From positions 1-64,000 of IMG/VR virus record IMGVR_UViG_3300042558_004148: a DNA stretch of 64,000 nucleotides, one strand, 5' to 3'. The position numbers were made by a program, and so were the translations under genes. Below are positions 1-8,454 of this stretch, one piece after another. The DNA comes from a virus. The stretch's first letter is position 1, and each line of letters begins with the position of its first letter. The notes under the pieces are model-generated. The model ran no database searches and was not told the origin of the DNA. It saw only the letters and a list, made by a program, of their open reading frames with translations.

Positions 1-842
1 CTTCAGGTACTGATGGAACTTCAGGTACCGATGGAACAAGCGGAACAAGTGGTACCGATGGAACTTCTGGAACAAGTGGTACTGATGGAACTTCTGGAAC
101 AAGTGGTACTGATGGAACTTCAGGTACTGATGGAACAAGCGGAACTTCAGGTACTGATGGAACTTCTGGAACAAGTGGTACTGACGGAACAAGCGGAACA
201 AGTGGTACCGATGGAACTTCTGGAACAAGTGGTACTGATGGAACAAGTGGTACTGATGGAACAAGTGGTACTGATGGAACAAGCGGAACAAGTGGTACCG
301 ATGGAACTTCTGGAACAAGTGGTACTGATGGAACAAGTGGTACCAATGGAACTTCTGGAACATCAGGTACTGATGGAACAAGCGGAACAAGTGGTACTGA
401 TGGAACTTCTGGAACAAGTGGTACTGATGGAACTTCTGGAACAAGTGGTACTGATGGAACTTCAGGTACCGATGGAACAAGTGGTACCGATGGAACTTCT
501 GGAACAAGTGGTACTAATGGAACTTCTGGAACAAGTGGTACTGATGGAACCTCAGGAACTGATGGAACATCTGGAACCTCAGGAACTGATGGAACCTCAG
601 GAACTGATGGAACAAGTGGTACTGATGGAACAAGTGGTACTGATGGAACAAGTGGTACTGATGGAACAAGTGGTACTGATGGAACAAGTGGTACTGATGG
701 AACAAGTGGTACCGATGGAACAAGTGGTACCGATGGAACAAGTGGTACTAACGGTACATCGGGAACTGATGGAACTAATGGAACATCAGGTACTAACGGA
801 TCTTCAGGTACTAACGGAACATCAGGAACAGCTGGAACTAGC
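1..842 (+). repeat. Collagen-like Gly-X-Y coding block 1 (Asp-rich)
   Basis: Nine-base units encode GTS and GTD triplets without a break from the window edge. Asp fills the third triplet position far more often than in the later blocks, where Asn dominates. The near-identical units make this stretch prone to recombination and assembly collapse. Confidence 0.9.
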
Positions 843-3800
843 GGCGTAGATGGAATATCATCAGGTCAAATATATTTTTTCAATGAAAGTATTAATTCGG
901 ACGTTTCAGGTTACAAAGAATTAAGTTTAAATCCAACATCTACGGGTCAAGTAACGGTAACTACAAATTTAACAGGTAGTCAAACTGGTGCTTTAGTTCA
1001 AGATTTTATGACACCTGAATTAGGATTTTCAATAATACCTGGTGGTGTACAAAGATTTAAGTTATATTATTTACTACCTGCGGTAAACGCTGATGTTGAA
1101 GGGTATGTTGAAATCCAATTGGCTGATTCATCGGGGTCTTTAATGGGACCTACAATAACTTCTAATGTTAGTGCATTGCCTTATGTTGACCCAACTAATC
1201 CGGGATTACTTGAGGTTGATATAGTATTACCTACAACATCAATATCCACAACTGATAGAATGGCGATAAGACTTTATCTTAATAATTTAGATTCGACAAG
1301 TCGTAGTGTTGTATTTTATACTGAAGGTAATGCTAACTATTCATATATAATAACATCAGTTGGTCAAATCGCTGGTACATCAGGAACTTCAGGTACTAAC
1401 GGATCATCGGGATCAAACGGAACTTCAGGTACTAACGGTACTGACGGAACATCGGGAACTAATGGAACTTCAGGTACTAACGGTACTAATGGAACATCAG
1501 GTACTAACGGAACTAATGGAACTTCAGGTACTAACGGAACTAGTGGAACGGATGGTACGTCAGGAACTAATGGTACGTCAGGTACAAACGGAACCAATGG
1601 AACATCAGGAACCAATGGAACATCAGGAACCAATGGAACATCAGGAACAAACGGAACCAATGGTACCTCAGGTACTGACGGAACTTCAGGGACTGATGGA
1701 GGTAATTTAACAGCATCTAATTACGTTGCTAAAGGAGTTAAAGGAGGTACCATTCAAACAATAACAAATGGAAGTGACCAAGTTGTAACATTTGTTGATG
1801 AGTTTGACCCTAATGGTTGGATAACATCCAATAAATTCCAACCAAACATTGAAGGGTATTATATTATTCAAGTTTCGGTATGGTGGTATCCTGCGTCAAC
1901 AGTATCAGGGCAAAATAATATCCAACTTAGAAAAAATGGTAGTACACAAGTTGCGATTCAACAATTTCCACTTGTTACTACTGAAGGGTACGGTCAAGAA
2001 ATTGATATTATAGTATATTTTAATGGTTCTACTGATTATATCGAGGTTACTGCTTACACCTCTAATCCAACATCGCAAGACATACACGGTGAGAGTTCAG
2101 GTACTTGGATTACCGGATCATTAGTTGTTGGTGGCGGAACTTCAGGTACTGATGGAACTTCAGGTACTAATGGAACCAACGGAACATCAGGAACCAATGG
2201 AACCAATGGAACCAATGGTACTTCAGGTACTGACGGAACTTCAGGAACCAATGGAACATCAGGTACTAACGGAACATCAGGTACTAATGGATCCTCAGGA
2301 ACCAATGGAACATCAGGTACTAACGGTACTAACGGAACCTCAGGTACTAATGGATCCTCAGGAACCAATGGAACATCGGGTACTAACGGTACTGACGGAA
2401 CATCAGGTACTAACGGAACCTCAGGTACTAATGGATCCTCAGGTACTAACGGTACTGACGGAACATCAGGAGCCAATGGAACTTCAGGTACTAACGGTAC
2501 TAACGGAACCTCAGGTACTAACGGAACATCAGGTACTAACGGAACATCAGGAACTAACGGAACATCGGGTACTAACGGTACCAATGGAACATCAGGTACT
2601 AATGGATCCTCAGGTACTAACGGAACATCAGGAACCAATGGAACATCAGGTACTAACGGTACTAATGGAACATCAGGTACTAATGGAACATCAGGAACCA
2701 ATGGAACATCAGGAACCAATGGTACTGACGGAACATCAGGAACCAATGGAACATCAGGTACTAATGGATCCTCAGGTACTAACGGTACTAATGGAACATC
2801 AGGTACTAATGGAACATCAGGAACTAATGGAACCAACGGAACATCAGGTACTAATGGATCCTCAGGAACCAATGGAACATCAGGTACTAACGGTACTAAT
2901 GGAACATCTGGTACTAATGGATCCTCAGGAACCAATGGAACATCAGGTACTAACGGTACTAATGGAACATCTGGTACTAATGGATCCTCAGGAACCAATG
3001 GATCCTCAGGAACCAATGGAACATCAGGTACTAATGGAACCAACGGAACATCGGGTACTAATGGATCCTCAGGAACTAATGGAACATCAGGTACTAATGG
3101 AACCAACGGAACATCGGGTACTAATGGATCCTCAGGAACTAATGGAACATCAGGTACTAACGGTACTAATGGAACATCAGGAACCAACGGAACTAATGGA
3201 ACTTCAGGTACTAATGGAACTTCAGGTACTAATGGAACTTCAGGAACCAATGGAACTTCAGGAACTAACGGAACCAATGGAACTTCAGGAACCAATGGAA
3301 CATCAGGTACTAATGGAACTTCAGGAACCAATGGAACCAATGGAACTTCAGGTACTAACGGAACTTCAGGAACTAATGGAACCTCAGGAACCAACGGAAC
3401 TAATGGAACTTCAGGAACCAACGGAACTAATGGAACTTCAGGAACCAATGGAACTTCAGGAACCAATGGAACTAATGGAACCTCGGGTACTAACGGAACT
3501 TCGGGAACCAATGGAACCAATGGAACTTCAGGTACTAACGGAACTTCGGGAACCAATGGAACCAATGGAACTTCAGGTACTAACGGAACTTCAGGAACTA
3601 ATGGAACCTCAGGAACCAACGGAACTAATGGAACTTCAGGAACCAACGGAACCAATGGAACTTCAGGTGCTAACGGAACTTCAGGTACTAACGGTACTAA
3701 TGGATCTTCAGGTACTAATGGAACATCGGGTGTAAGCGGATTAAACGGTACTAATGGAACATCAGGTACTAATGGTACTAACGGAACATCGGGTACTAAC

Positions 3801-5582
3801 GGAACATCGGGTACTAACGGAACATCGGGTACTAACGGAACTAATGGAACTTCAGGAACTAATGGGACATCAGGTACTAACGGTACTAATGGAACTTCAG
3901 GAACTAATGGGACATCAGGTACTAACGGTACTAATGGAACTTCAGGAACCAATGGGACATCAGGTACTAATGGAACTTCAGGTACTAATGGAACTTCAGG
4001 TACTAATGGAACTTCAGGTACTAATGGAACATCAGGTATCAATGGTGTAGATGGTGCATCTGGAACATCGGGAACTAATGGAACTAATGGAACTTCAGGT
4101 ACTAACGGTAGTCCAGGTAGTCCAGGTAGCCCAGGAACATCTGGTACTAACGGTACTAACGGAACCTCAGGTACTAATGGAACTTCAGGTACTAACGGTA
4201 GTCCAGGTAGTCCAGGTAGCCCAGGAACATCAGGTACTAATGGTACTTCAGGTACTAGTAGTGGTGGTGCAGCTGCAGTTATTGTATTAGGTGGCGGTAT
4301 TTGTTCATCAATTAGATGTGGTGCGAATAACCAGGCAACTGCAAATTACAGTGCAGCCCTAAGCGGTAGATGCAATTCTTCAGGAGCTGCTTTTTCAGTA
4401 ATCAGTGGAGGTTGCTATAATCGAACAACTAACCTATCCTGTAATTCAGTAATCGGTGGAGGCCTTGTTAACTATATTAGCTCCTGTTATTCAACAATTG
4501 GTGGTGGTTGTCTTAACAGAGTTTGTATTCCAAGAGCTACCATTTCGGGAGGGTTATGTAACCTTATAACTGGTGCTTGCTCAACTATTGGTGGTGGATT
4601 TGATAATTCCATAGCTAGTCGTAGGGCAACTATCGGTGGAGGTAATACCAATAGTGCTGCAGGTGATTCAGATCTTGCAACAATTGGTGGTGGATGTGGA
4701 AATGAGATAGGTAGTTGTGGTATAGCTGCTGTGATTTCAGGAGGATATCAAAATTCCGTGGACGCTGGTTATTCAGCAATCGGAGGGGGAGCTTCAAATC
4801 AGATTGGTTCTGCTAGCCATAAATTTATCGGAGGAGGAAAGGGCAACTTTGTAACTAAAAACACAGGATGCTCCTCAGTTGTTGGAGGACAGGATAATGC
4901 CATTGATGGTGATGCCATAAGATCATTTATTGGAGGTGGATATGGAAATATTATCACTGGTTATGCTTGTCTTAGTTCGATCGCTGGTGGAAGGCAGAAT
5001 GCAATATATCAGGGTGCTTGCCATTCTTTTATCGGGGGCGGAAGATATCATAAAATTCGAAGTGGTTCATGTTATAGCTCCATAGGAGGTGGTTTTAATA
5101 ATGATACAGCAGGTTGCTATAATGTGCATATGTTAGGAAGTAATCTTACTGCTAATCAAAATAACGCAACATTTGTCCAATATATTGTTAAAACTGGTGG
5201 TGGTACTTTTAGTATTGACCACCCAAACCCTAAATTAAGTGATGAATTGAGATTAAATCACTCTTTTGTTGAATCACCAACAGCAGGGGATAATATTTAT
5301 AGATTTAATATTGTAGTTGTTAACGGGGAAGCAATAATTGACTTACCAGATTATTTCAAATATCTAAATAAAGACGCTCAAGTTTGGATAACACCTAAAA
5401 ATGGATTTGGAATTGCTTATGGTGTTATAGACGACACGTATTCAAAGATAACAATTAAGGCAAATCTTGATATAGAATATGATGTACTTGTTATAGGTAC
5501 AAGGAAAGATAAGAATACTAAATTCTGGAAAGGCGCTGAAACACCACAACCCAAAAGAACTGAAACCCCGCAATCAGAATAA
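1..5582 (+). CDS. Giant collagen-like tail fibre / adhesin with YadA-type head repeats (5' end outside window)
   Basis: The frame that ends at the stop 5580-5582 is open without interruption back to base 3, so the gene starts upstream of the window and at least 1859 codons are present; the ATG at 1008 is internal. Order of parts (residues from base 3): collagen-like Gly-X-Y block rich in GTS/GTD (1-280); a beta-rich globular domain (about 281-457); a second Gly-X-Y block (458-567); a C1q/jelly-roll-like domain (568-711); a long GTN/GTS Gly-X-Y block ending in GSP triplets (712-1422); about 17 'IGGGxxN' beta-roll repeats with many cysteines (1423-1707); and a C-terminal domain with 'FSIDHP', 'HSFVESP' and 'LPDYF' motifs known from bacterial surface proteins. 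Probably a trimeric host-binding fibre. It directly precedes the sulfation and glycosylation genes, which may modify it. Confidence 0.88.
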   Translation, partial: SGTDGTSGTDGTSGTSGTDGTSGTSGTDGTSGTSGTDGTSGTDGTSGTSGTDGTSGTSGTDGTSGTSGTDGTSGTSGTDGTSGTDGTSGTDGTSGTSGTDGTSGTSGTDGTSGTNGTSGTSGTDGTSGTSGTDGTSGTSGTDGTSGTSGTDGTSGTDGTSGTDGTSGTSGTNGTSGTSGTDGTSGTDGTSGTSGTDGTSGTDGTSGTDGTSGTDGTSGTDGTSGTDGTSGTDGTSGTDGTSGTDGTSGTNGTSGTDGTNGTSGTNGSSGTNGTSGTAGTSGVDGISSGQIYFFNESINSDVSGYKELSLNPTSTGQVTVTTNLTGSQTGALVQDFMTPELGFSIIPGGVQRFKLYYLLPAVNADVEGYVEIQLADSSGSLMGPTITSNVSALPYVDPTNPGLLEVDIVLPTTSISTTDRMAIRLYLNNLDSTSRSVVFYTEGNANYSYIITSVGQIAGTSGTSGTNGSSGSNGTSGTNGTDGTSGTNGTSGTNGTNGTSGTNGTNGTSGTNGTSGTDGTSGTNGTSGTNGTNGTSGTNGTSGTNGTSGTNGTNGTSGTDGTSGTDGGNLTASNYVAKGVKGGTIQTITNGSDQVVTFVDEFDPNGWITSNKFQPNIEGYYIIQVSVWWYPASTVSGQNNIQLRKNGSTQVAIQQFPLVTTEGYGQEIDIIVYFNGSTDYIEVTAYTSNPTSQDIHGESSGTWITGSLVVGGGTSGTDGTSGTNGTNGTSGTNGTNGTNGTSGTDGTSGTNGTSGTNGTSGTNGSSGTNGTSGTNGTNGTSGTNGSSGTNGTSGTNGTDGTSGTNGTSGTNGSSGTNGTDGTSGANGTSGTNGTNGTSGTNGTSGTNGTSGTNGTSGTNGTNGTSGTNGSSGTNGTSGTNGTSGTNGTNGTSGTNGTSGTNGTSGTNGTDGTSGTNGTSGTNGSSGTNGTNGTSGTNGTSGTNGTNGTSGTNGSSGTNGTSGTNGTNGTSGTNGSSGTNGTSGTNGTNGTSGTNGSSGTNGSSGTNGTSGTNGTNGTSGTNGSSGTNGTSGTNGTNGTSGTNGSSGTNGTSGTNGTNGTSGTNGTNGTSGTNGTSGTNGTSGTNGTSGTNGTNGTSGTNGTSGTNGTSGTNGTNGTSGTNGTSGTNGTSGTNGTNGTSGTNGTNGTSGTNGTSGTNGTNGTSGTNGTSGTNGTNGTSGTNGTSGTNGTNGTSGTNGTSGTNGTSGTNGTNGTSGTNGTNGTSGANGTSGTNGTNGSSGTNGTSGVSGLNGTNGTSGTNGTNGTSGTNGTSGTNGTSGTNGTNGTSGTNGTSGTNGTNGTSGTNGTSGTNGTNGTSGTNGTSGTNGTSGTNGTSGTNGTSGTNGTSGINGVDGASGTSGTNGTNGTSGTNGSPGSPGSPGTSGTNGTNGTSGTNGTSGTNGSPGSPGSPGTSGTNGTSGTSSGGAAAVIVLGGGICSSIRCGANNQATANYSAALSGRCNSSGAAFSVISGGCYNRTTNLSCNSVIGGGLVNYISSCYSTIGGGCLNRVCIPRATISGGLCNLITGACSTIGGGFDNSIASRRATIGGGNTNSAAGDSDLATIGGGCGNEIGSCGIAAVISGGYQNSVDAGYSAIGGGASNQIGSASHKFIGGGKGNFVTKNTGCSSVVGGQDNAIDGDAIRSFIGGGYGNIITGYACLSSIAGGRQNAIYQGACHSFIGGGRYHKIRSGSCYSSIGGGFNNDTAGCYNVHMLGSNLTANQNNATFVQYIVKTGGGTFSIDHPNPKLSDELRLNHSFVESPTAGDNIYRFNIVVVNGEAIIDLPDYFKYLNKDAQVWITPKNGFGIAYGVIDDTYSKITIKANLDIEYDVLVIGTRKDKNTKFWKGAETPQPKRTETPQSE
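1374..1703 (+). repeat. Collagen-like Gly-X-Y coding block 2
   Basis: About 110 residues of GTS/GTN/GTD triplets join the first globular domain to the C1q-like domain of the fibre. Triplet register is kept throughout. Confidence 0.88.
2136..4268 (+). repeat. Collagen-like Gly-X-Y coding block 3 (Asn-rich)
   Basis: About 710 residues of nearly uninterrupted Gly-Thr-Ser and Gly-Thr-Asn triplets. A single short interruption (GVSGLNG) lies near 3730. Two copies of a GSPGSPGSPG element lie near 4110 and 4200, the only prolines in the stalk. Almost every Asn is in an N-G-T or N-G-S context. Confidence 0.9.
4290..5120 (+). repeat. YadA-head-like beta-roll repeats with a cysteine ladder
   Basis: Tandem units of 14-18 residues with the core S-x-I-G-G-G-x-x-N-x-I, as in the left-handed beta-roll of YadA-type trimeric adhesin heads. 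Seventeen cysteines lie in about 270 residues, mostly just before the S-x-I core or at the x-x-N position. Confidence 0.8.
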
Positions 5583-5593
5583 ATAATTTGAAA

Positions 5594-5647
5594 TTTTTTT
5601 CATCAATCGCAGTATAATAATAAAAACATCTCGATTGATGAAAAAAA
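5594..5647. promoter_or_regulatory. 16-bp perfect inverted repeat enclosing a TATAAT box and the sulfotransferase start codon
   Basis: Arms TTTTTTTCATCAATCG (5594-5609) and its exact reverse complement (5632-5647) enclose a 22-base loop holding TATAAT (5613-5618). A TTGAAA lies at 5588-5593, 19 bases upstream of it. The ATG at 5638 is in the right arm, so the folded RNA would hide the start codon. It could end the fibre transcript, control translation of the next gene, or carry a host-type promoter; the sequence alone does not decide. Confidence 0.6.
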
Positions 5648-6456
5648 TAATATTCAACTCATCATTACCTAGATCTGGATCAACACTTTGGCAAAATATA
5701 ATTGCACAAAATCCTGATTTCTATTGCACTCCCACTTCGGGACTTGCTGACATGGTGCTTTCCTCCAAGAACGCTTATAATAATTCGCAAGCTGTTTTAG
5801 CTCAGGATCCGGAGGTCATGAAGAAAGCTTTCATAGGATATTGTATGGCAGGAATTCAGGGATATTTTAATGACATAACGGACAAACCATTTGTACTCGA
5901 AAAAAGTAGGGAATGGGGAGTAAATTACGGACTTCTTAATATGCTCCAGCACGAACCCAAGGTTGTCTGTATGGTTAGGGATCTTAGATCCGTATATTCA
6001 TCAATGGAGAAGAATTTTAGAAAAAACCCACATCGCGAGAATCATGTGCAGAATGTTCCGGAATTGGTCGGTACAACTCTCAGAAAAAGAATAGATATTT
6101 GGGCTGATGGTGTACCTGTTGGTGTTTCTGTTGATAGATTGAGAGATATAATAGATCAGGGAATAGATAAAAATATACTTTTTATTAGATACGAGGACCT
6201 TATGAGCGATCCAGAATCAGAGGTTAAAAGATTCTACGACTATATAGGGATTGACTATTATCCAGGACATAATTTTAAAACAATCGAGCAGGTAACACAT
6301 GAAAATGATTTAATTCATGGAATATACGGTGATCATAAATTAAGAACCGAATTTAAAAGACTACCTGATGATTATGAGGAGATATTAGGATTTGAGCTTT
6401 CTCAGGCAATCAAGAATACCTATGGATGGTTCTATGATTATTTTGAATATGTGTAA
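5638..6456 (+). CDS. PAPS-dependent sulfotransferase
   Basis: Predicted to move a sulfuryl group from PAPS to a hydroxyl or amine of a sugar or protein. The 5'-phosphosulfate loop is LPRSGSTLW near the N-terminus and the 3'-phosphate-binding strand is VCMVRDLRSVYSSM around residue 117. A late 'FIRYEDLMSDPE' stretch also fits the family. At 272 residues it is normal for a cytosolic bacterial or phage sulfotransferase. I chose ATG 5638 over the TTG directly before it. The next gene encodes an APS kinase that would make its donor. The acceptor is not visible; the giant fibre just upstream and the glycans built by the downstream glycosyltransferases are the obvious candidates. The start codon lies in a hairpin arm. 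Confidence 0.85.
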   Translation: MKKIIFNSSLPRSGSTLWQNIIAQNPDFYCTPTSGLADMVLSSKNAYNNSQAVLAQDPEVMKKAFIGYCMAGIQGYFNDITDKPFVLEKSREWGVNYGLLNMLQHEPKVVCMVRDLRSVYSSMEKNFRKNPHRENHVQNVPELVGTTLRKRIDIWADGVPVGVSVDRLRDIIDQGIDKNILFIRYEDLMSDPESEVKRFYDYIGIDYYPGHNFKTIEQVTHENDLIHGIYGDHKLRTEFKRLPDDYEEILGFELSQAIKNTYGWFYDYFEYV

Positions 6457-6485
6457 TAAATAATCGATAATTAATTTTTATAATA

Positions 6486-6935
6486 ATGGCAATTTATATA
6501 CTAACCGGTCAACCTCATTCAGGAAAAACAACCCTCGCTAATCATTTAAAAAATTCTTTGGATAAATCTTTCGTTATAGATGGTGACGATCTGAGGGAAA
6601 TACTGAATAATAAGGATTATTCTGAAGCGGGAAGAAGAAAGAACATAGAGACAGCTCATTCGATAGCTAAATACTTATCTAGGCAGGACGTTAATAACAA
6701 TATAATAATATCATTGGTTAGCCCGTATAAAGATCTTAGAGACAGTCTAAAATGCGAAAATGGAGCTGTCGAATTTTATATACATACTTCTGAAATAAGG
6801 GGAAGAGAATCTTTTCATGTAGCAGAATATCAAAAACCTACTGAAGATTTTACTGATATTGACACTACTGGAATATCAGAAACTGAATCACTAAAACAAA
6901 TATTATGGAAAATTGGTCAAAAAAAGTCCATGTAA
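6486..6935 (+). CDS. cysC: Adenylylsulfate (APS) kinase
   Basis: Phosphorylates APS to PAPS, the sulfate donor of sulfotransferases. P-loop GQPHSGKT lies at residues 8-15, and DGDDLR near 33 matches the DGDxxR signature. An 'AGRRKNIETAH' helix matches the family's D/R-x-x-N-I region, and 'SLVSPY' matches the ISPY strand. At 149 residues it is shorter than the usual 170-200, with a reduced C-terminal lid that keeps 'DFTDIDTT'. It follows the sulfotransferase by 29 bases and overlaps the next gene by 31 bases, so the three are probably translated together. Confidence 0.82.
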   Translation: MAIYILTGQPHSGKTTLANHLKNSLDKSFVIDGDDLREILNNKDYSEAGRRKNIETAHSIAKYLSRQDVNNNIIISLVSPYKDLRDSLKCENGAVEFYIHTSEIRGRESFHVAEYQKPTEDFTDIDTTGISETESLKQILWKIGQKKSM

Positions 6936-7309
6936 AATCATCACTGCAGCCTAAAGATAGTCAATATGCTATGTTTATTGGTAGATGGCAACCACTTCAT
7001 CCAGGTCACAAAGCTATGTTTCAACAAGCTATAAACGATGGTAAGAAGGTATTAATTGCAATCAGAGATATTGAGCCAGATGAAAAAAATCCTTGGACTC
7101 CCAACGAAGTTATGCTTAATATACATTCCGAGATTAGAGATCTAGTTAGTGAAAGGCTAGCAAAGATCATAATAATTCCAGATATATGCTCAGTTGAATT
7201 TGGTAGAGGTGTTGGTTACGATATAATCGAACATATCCCACCAACTGAAATAGCCAATATATCAGCAACTGCGGTTAGAGAGGAATTAAGGAAAGAAGGA
7301 AAATTATAA
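6905..7309 (+). CDS. Small HxGH-type nucleotidyltransferase
   Basis: Member of the cytidylyltransferase-like / NMNAT / ATP-sulfurylase superfamily: 'FIGRWQPLHPGHKAMF' holds the HxGH signature and 'ISATAVREEL' near the C-terminus is the ISxTxxR motif. It would transfer AMP or CMP from a nucleoside triphosphate to a phosphate or sulfate acceptor. Its place between APS kinase and DUF2061 makes a role in sulfate activation attractive, but it is far shorter (134 aa) than known ATP sulfurylases. NMN adenylyltransferase or nucleotide-sugar synthesis are equally open. The ATG at 6905 overlaps cysC; an alternative ATG at 6974 would start just before the HxGH strand. Confidence 0.7.
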   Translation: MENWSKKVHVKSSLQPKDSQYAMFIGRWQPLHPGHKAMFQQAINDGKKVLIAIRDIEPDEKNPWTPNEVMLNIHSEIRDLVSERLAKIIIIPDICSVEFGRGVGYDIIEHIPPTEIANISATAVREELRKEGKL

Positions 7310-7563
7310 TGGAAACTAATCAGGAAATTCTAAAAAAGTCAGATAGAAAAGAAAATAGATCTAATATGATAAGACACATATTAAAAACACTTTCTTATAG
7401 AATATTAGGCACGATGACAACTGTAATTACTGCATATATGTTAGGAGCTTCGGTAGAATTAGCATCATTACTAGGTATGGGAGAGATTGTTTTCAAGCCT
7501 ATTATATATTTTTTGCATGAGAGAATTTGGTATAAATTCATCAGGATAGGATCAAAAAAATAA
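7309..7563 (+). CDS. DUF2061 small membrane protein
   Basis: Eighty-four residues with two hydrophobic segments and the DUF2061 pattern: 'KTLSYRILGT' near residue 25, then an 'FKPIIYFLHERIWYKF' C-terminal part with the HER-x-W signature. From general knowledge of the family, DUF2061 genes in bacteria often sit beside cysC and cysDN sulfate-activation genes, which agrees with the location here. The molecular function is unknown; it may be a membrane partner of sulfate activation. Its start overlaps the stop of the preceding gene by one base. Confidence 0.75.
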   Translation: METNQEILKKSDRKENRSNMIRHILKTLSYRILGTMTTVITAYMLGASVELASLLGMGEIVFKPIIYFLHERIWYKFIRIGSKK

Positions 7564-7567
7564 GCAC

Positions 7568-8443
7568 ATGAATATAATATTGGAGGTTTCTGGTGGATTG
7601 GGTAAAAGCTTTATGTCCACCGCTGTAGTAAAAGCTTTACGTAAACAGTATACTAGAGATAACATAATAGTGGTAACATCATATCCCGATGTTTTTAAAG
7701 GTAATAATAATGTTAATAGAATTATTACCCACGCAAATGCGGGTCCAATTTATAGGGATTTTATTAACAACAAGGAAGCTAAAGTATTTATTACCGATCC
7801 ATACACAACCTCCGATTTTATAACGGAAAAAAAACATCTTATCGAGATATGGTGCGATTTGTGTGGTGTCCCTTATGATGGGGAACTGCCTGAATTATTT
7901 ATAAGTAAATCTGAAAGACAATATTATGAGCAGTTTTATAAATTAGATAAGCCTATAATGGCTATACATCCGAATGGTGGAAGCATAGAGCAACCTCTAA
8001 AATATAGCTGGACCCGAGATATTCCGCAACCAATAATTGAGAATATTATAGAGCACTATAAAGATGATTATTCCGTGGTACATATAAGAAGGGAAGATCA
8101 ATTTCAATATGATAACACAATTTCTGCATTGGATAATTTTAGAAGCATTGCAATTATGCTGACCCTTTCAGAAAAAAGACTTCTTATAGACTCATCTGCG
8201 ATGCATATAGCATCTTCCCTGGGTTTACCGTCAACAGTTGCCTGGATCGGAACAAATCCCAAAGTTTTTGGCTATAATATACATGATAATATAATTGCTA
8301 ATCCACATACGGAAAAGCACGATATATCGAATAATTACTATCAGAAATATATGTTATTTGAGGATATCAGTAGAATACCATATTCCGATATGAATGACAT
8401 TTTTAATATTAGCGATATTATAGATAGCATAAATAAACAATAA
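7568..8443 (+). CDS. GT9-like (heptosyltransferase-type) glycosyltransferase
   Basis: The N-terminal 'EVSGGLGKSFMSTAVVKAL' is the phage/bacterial GT9 Rossmann start (G-G-x-G-K/D). The C-terminal half has the donor-binding pattern 'LLIDSSAMHIASSLGLPSTVAW' near residue 208. GT-B enzymes of this family mostly use ADP-heptose. At 291 residues it is slightly short. It lies four bases after the DUF2061 gene and starts a run of sugar-transfer genes. The acceptor is unknown. A heptose kinase homologue encoded at 39127 makes ADP-heptose a plausible donor. Confidence 0.65.
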   Translation: MNIILEVSGGLGKSFMSTAVVKALRKQYTRDNIIVVTSYPDVFKGNNNVNRIITHANAGPIYRDFINNKEAKVFITDPYTTSDFITEKKHLIEIWCDLCGVPYDGELPELFISKSERQYYEQFYKLDKPIMAIHPNGGSIEQPLKYSWTRDIPQPIIENIIEHYKDDYSVVHIRREDQFQYDNTISALDNFRSIAIMLTLSEKRLLIDSSAMHIASSLGLPSTVAWIGTNPKVFGYNIHDNIIANPHTEKHDISNNYYQKYMLFEDISRIPYSDMNDIFNISDIIDSINKQ

Positions 8444-8454
8444 AAATAAAAAAT

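Noticed and set aside
13-849. Reading frame MELQVPMEQ... of 278 residues
   Set aside because: It is a frame-shifted shadow of the nine-base collagen repeat. The GTS/GTD frame is the one continuous with the globular domain and the rest of the fibre.
1008-1010. ATG 1008 as the fibre start
   Set aside because: The same frame is open upstream to the window edge, and a globular domain begins near base 843.
2125-3735. 536-residue + strand ORF of MELQVL/EHQEPM type
   Set aside because: Another shadow frame of the collagen repeat; its ends do not match any domain border.
2054-4042. 662-residue minus-strand ORF of VPLVPDV/VPLVPEV repeats
   Set aside because: It is the antisense reading of the Gly-X-Y repeat, where missing stops follow from the repeat unit. 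It has no start context, and a real domain lies on the + strand.
1-4268. CRISPR-like or satellite repeat array
   Set aside because: Repeats are direct, without unique spacers, in exact codon phase and vary at third positions, as expected for protein-coding repeats.
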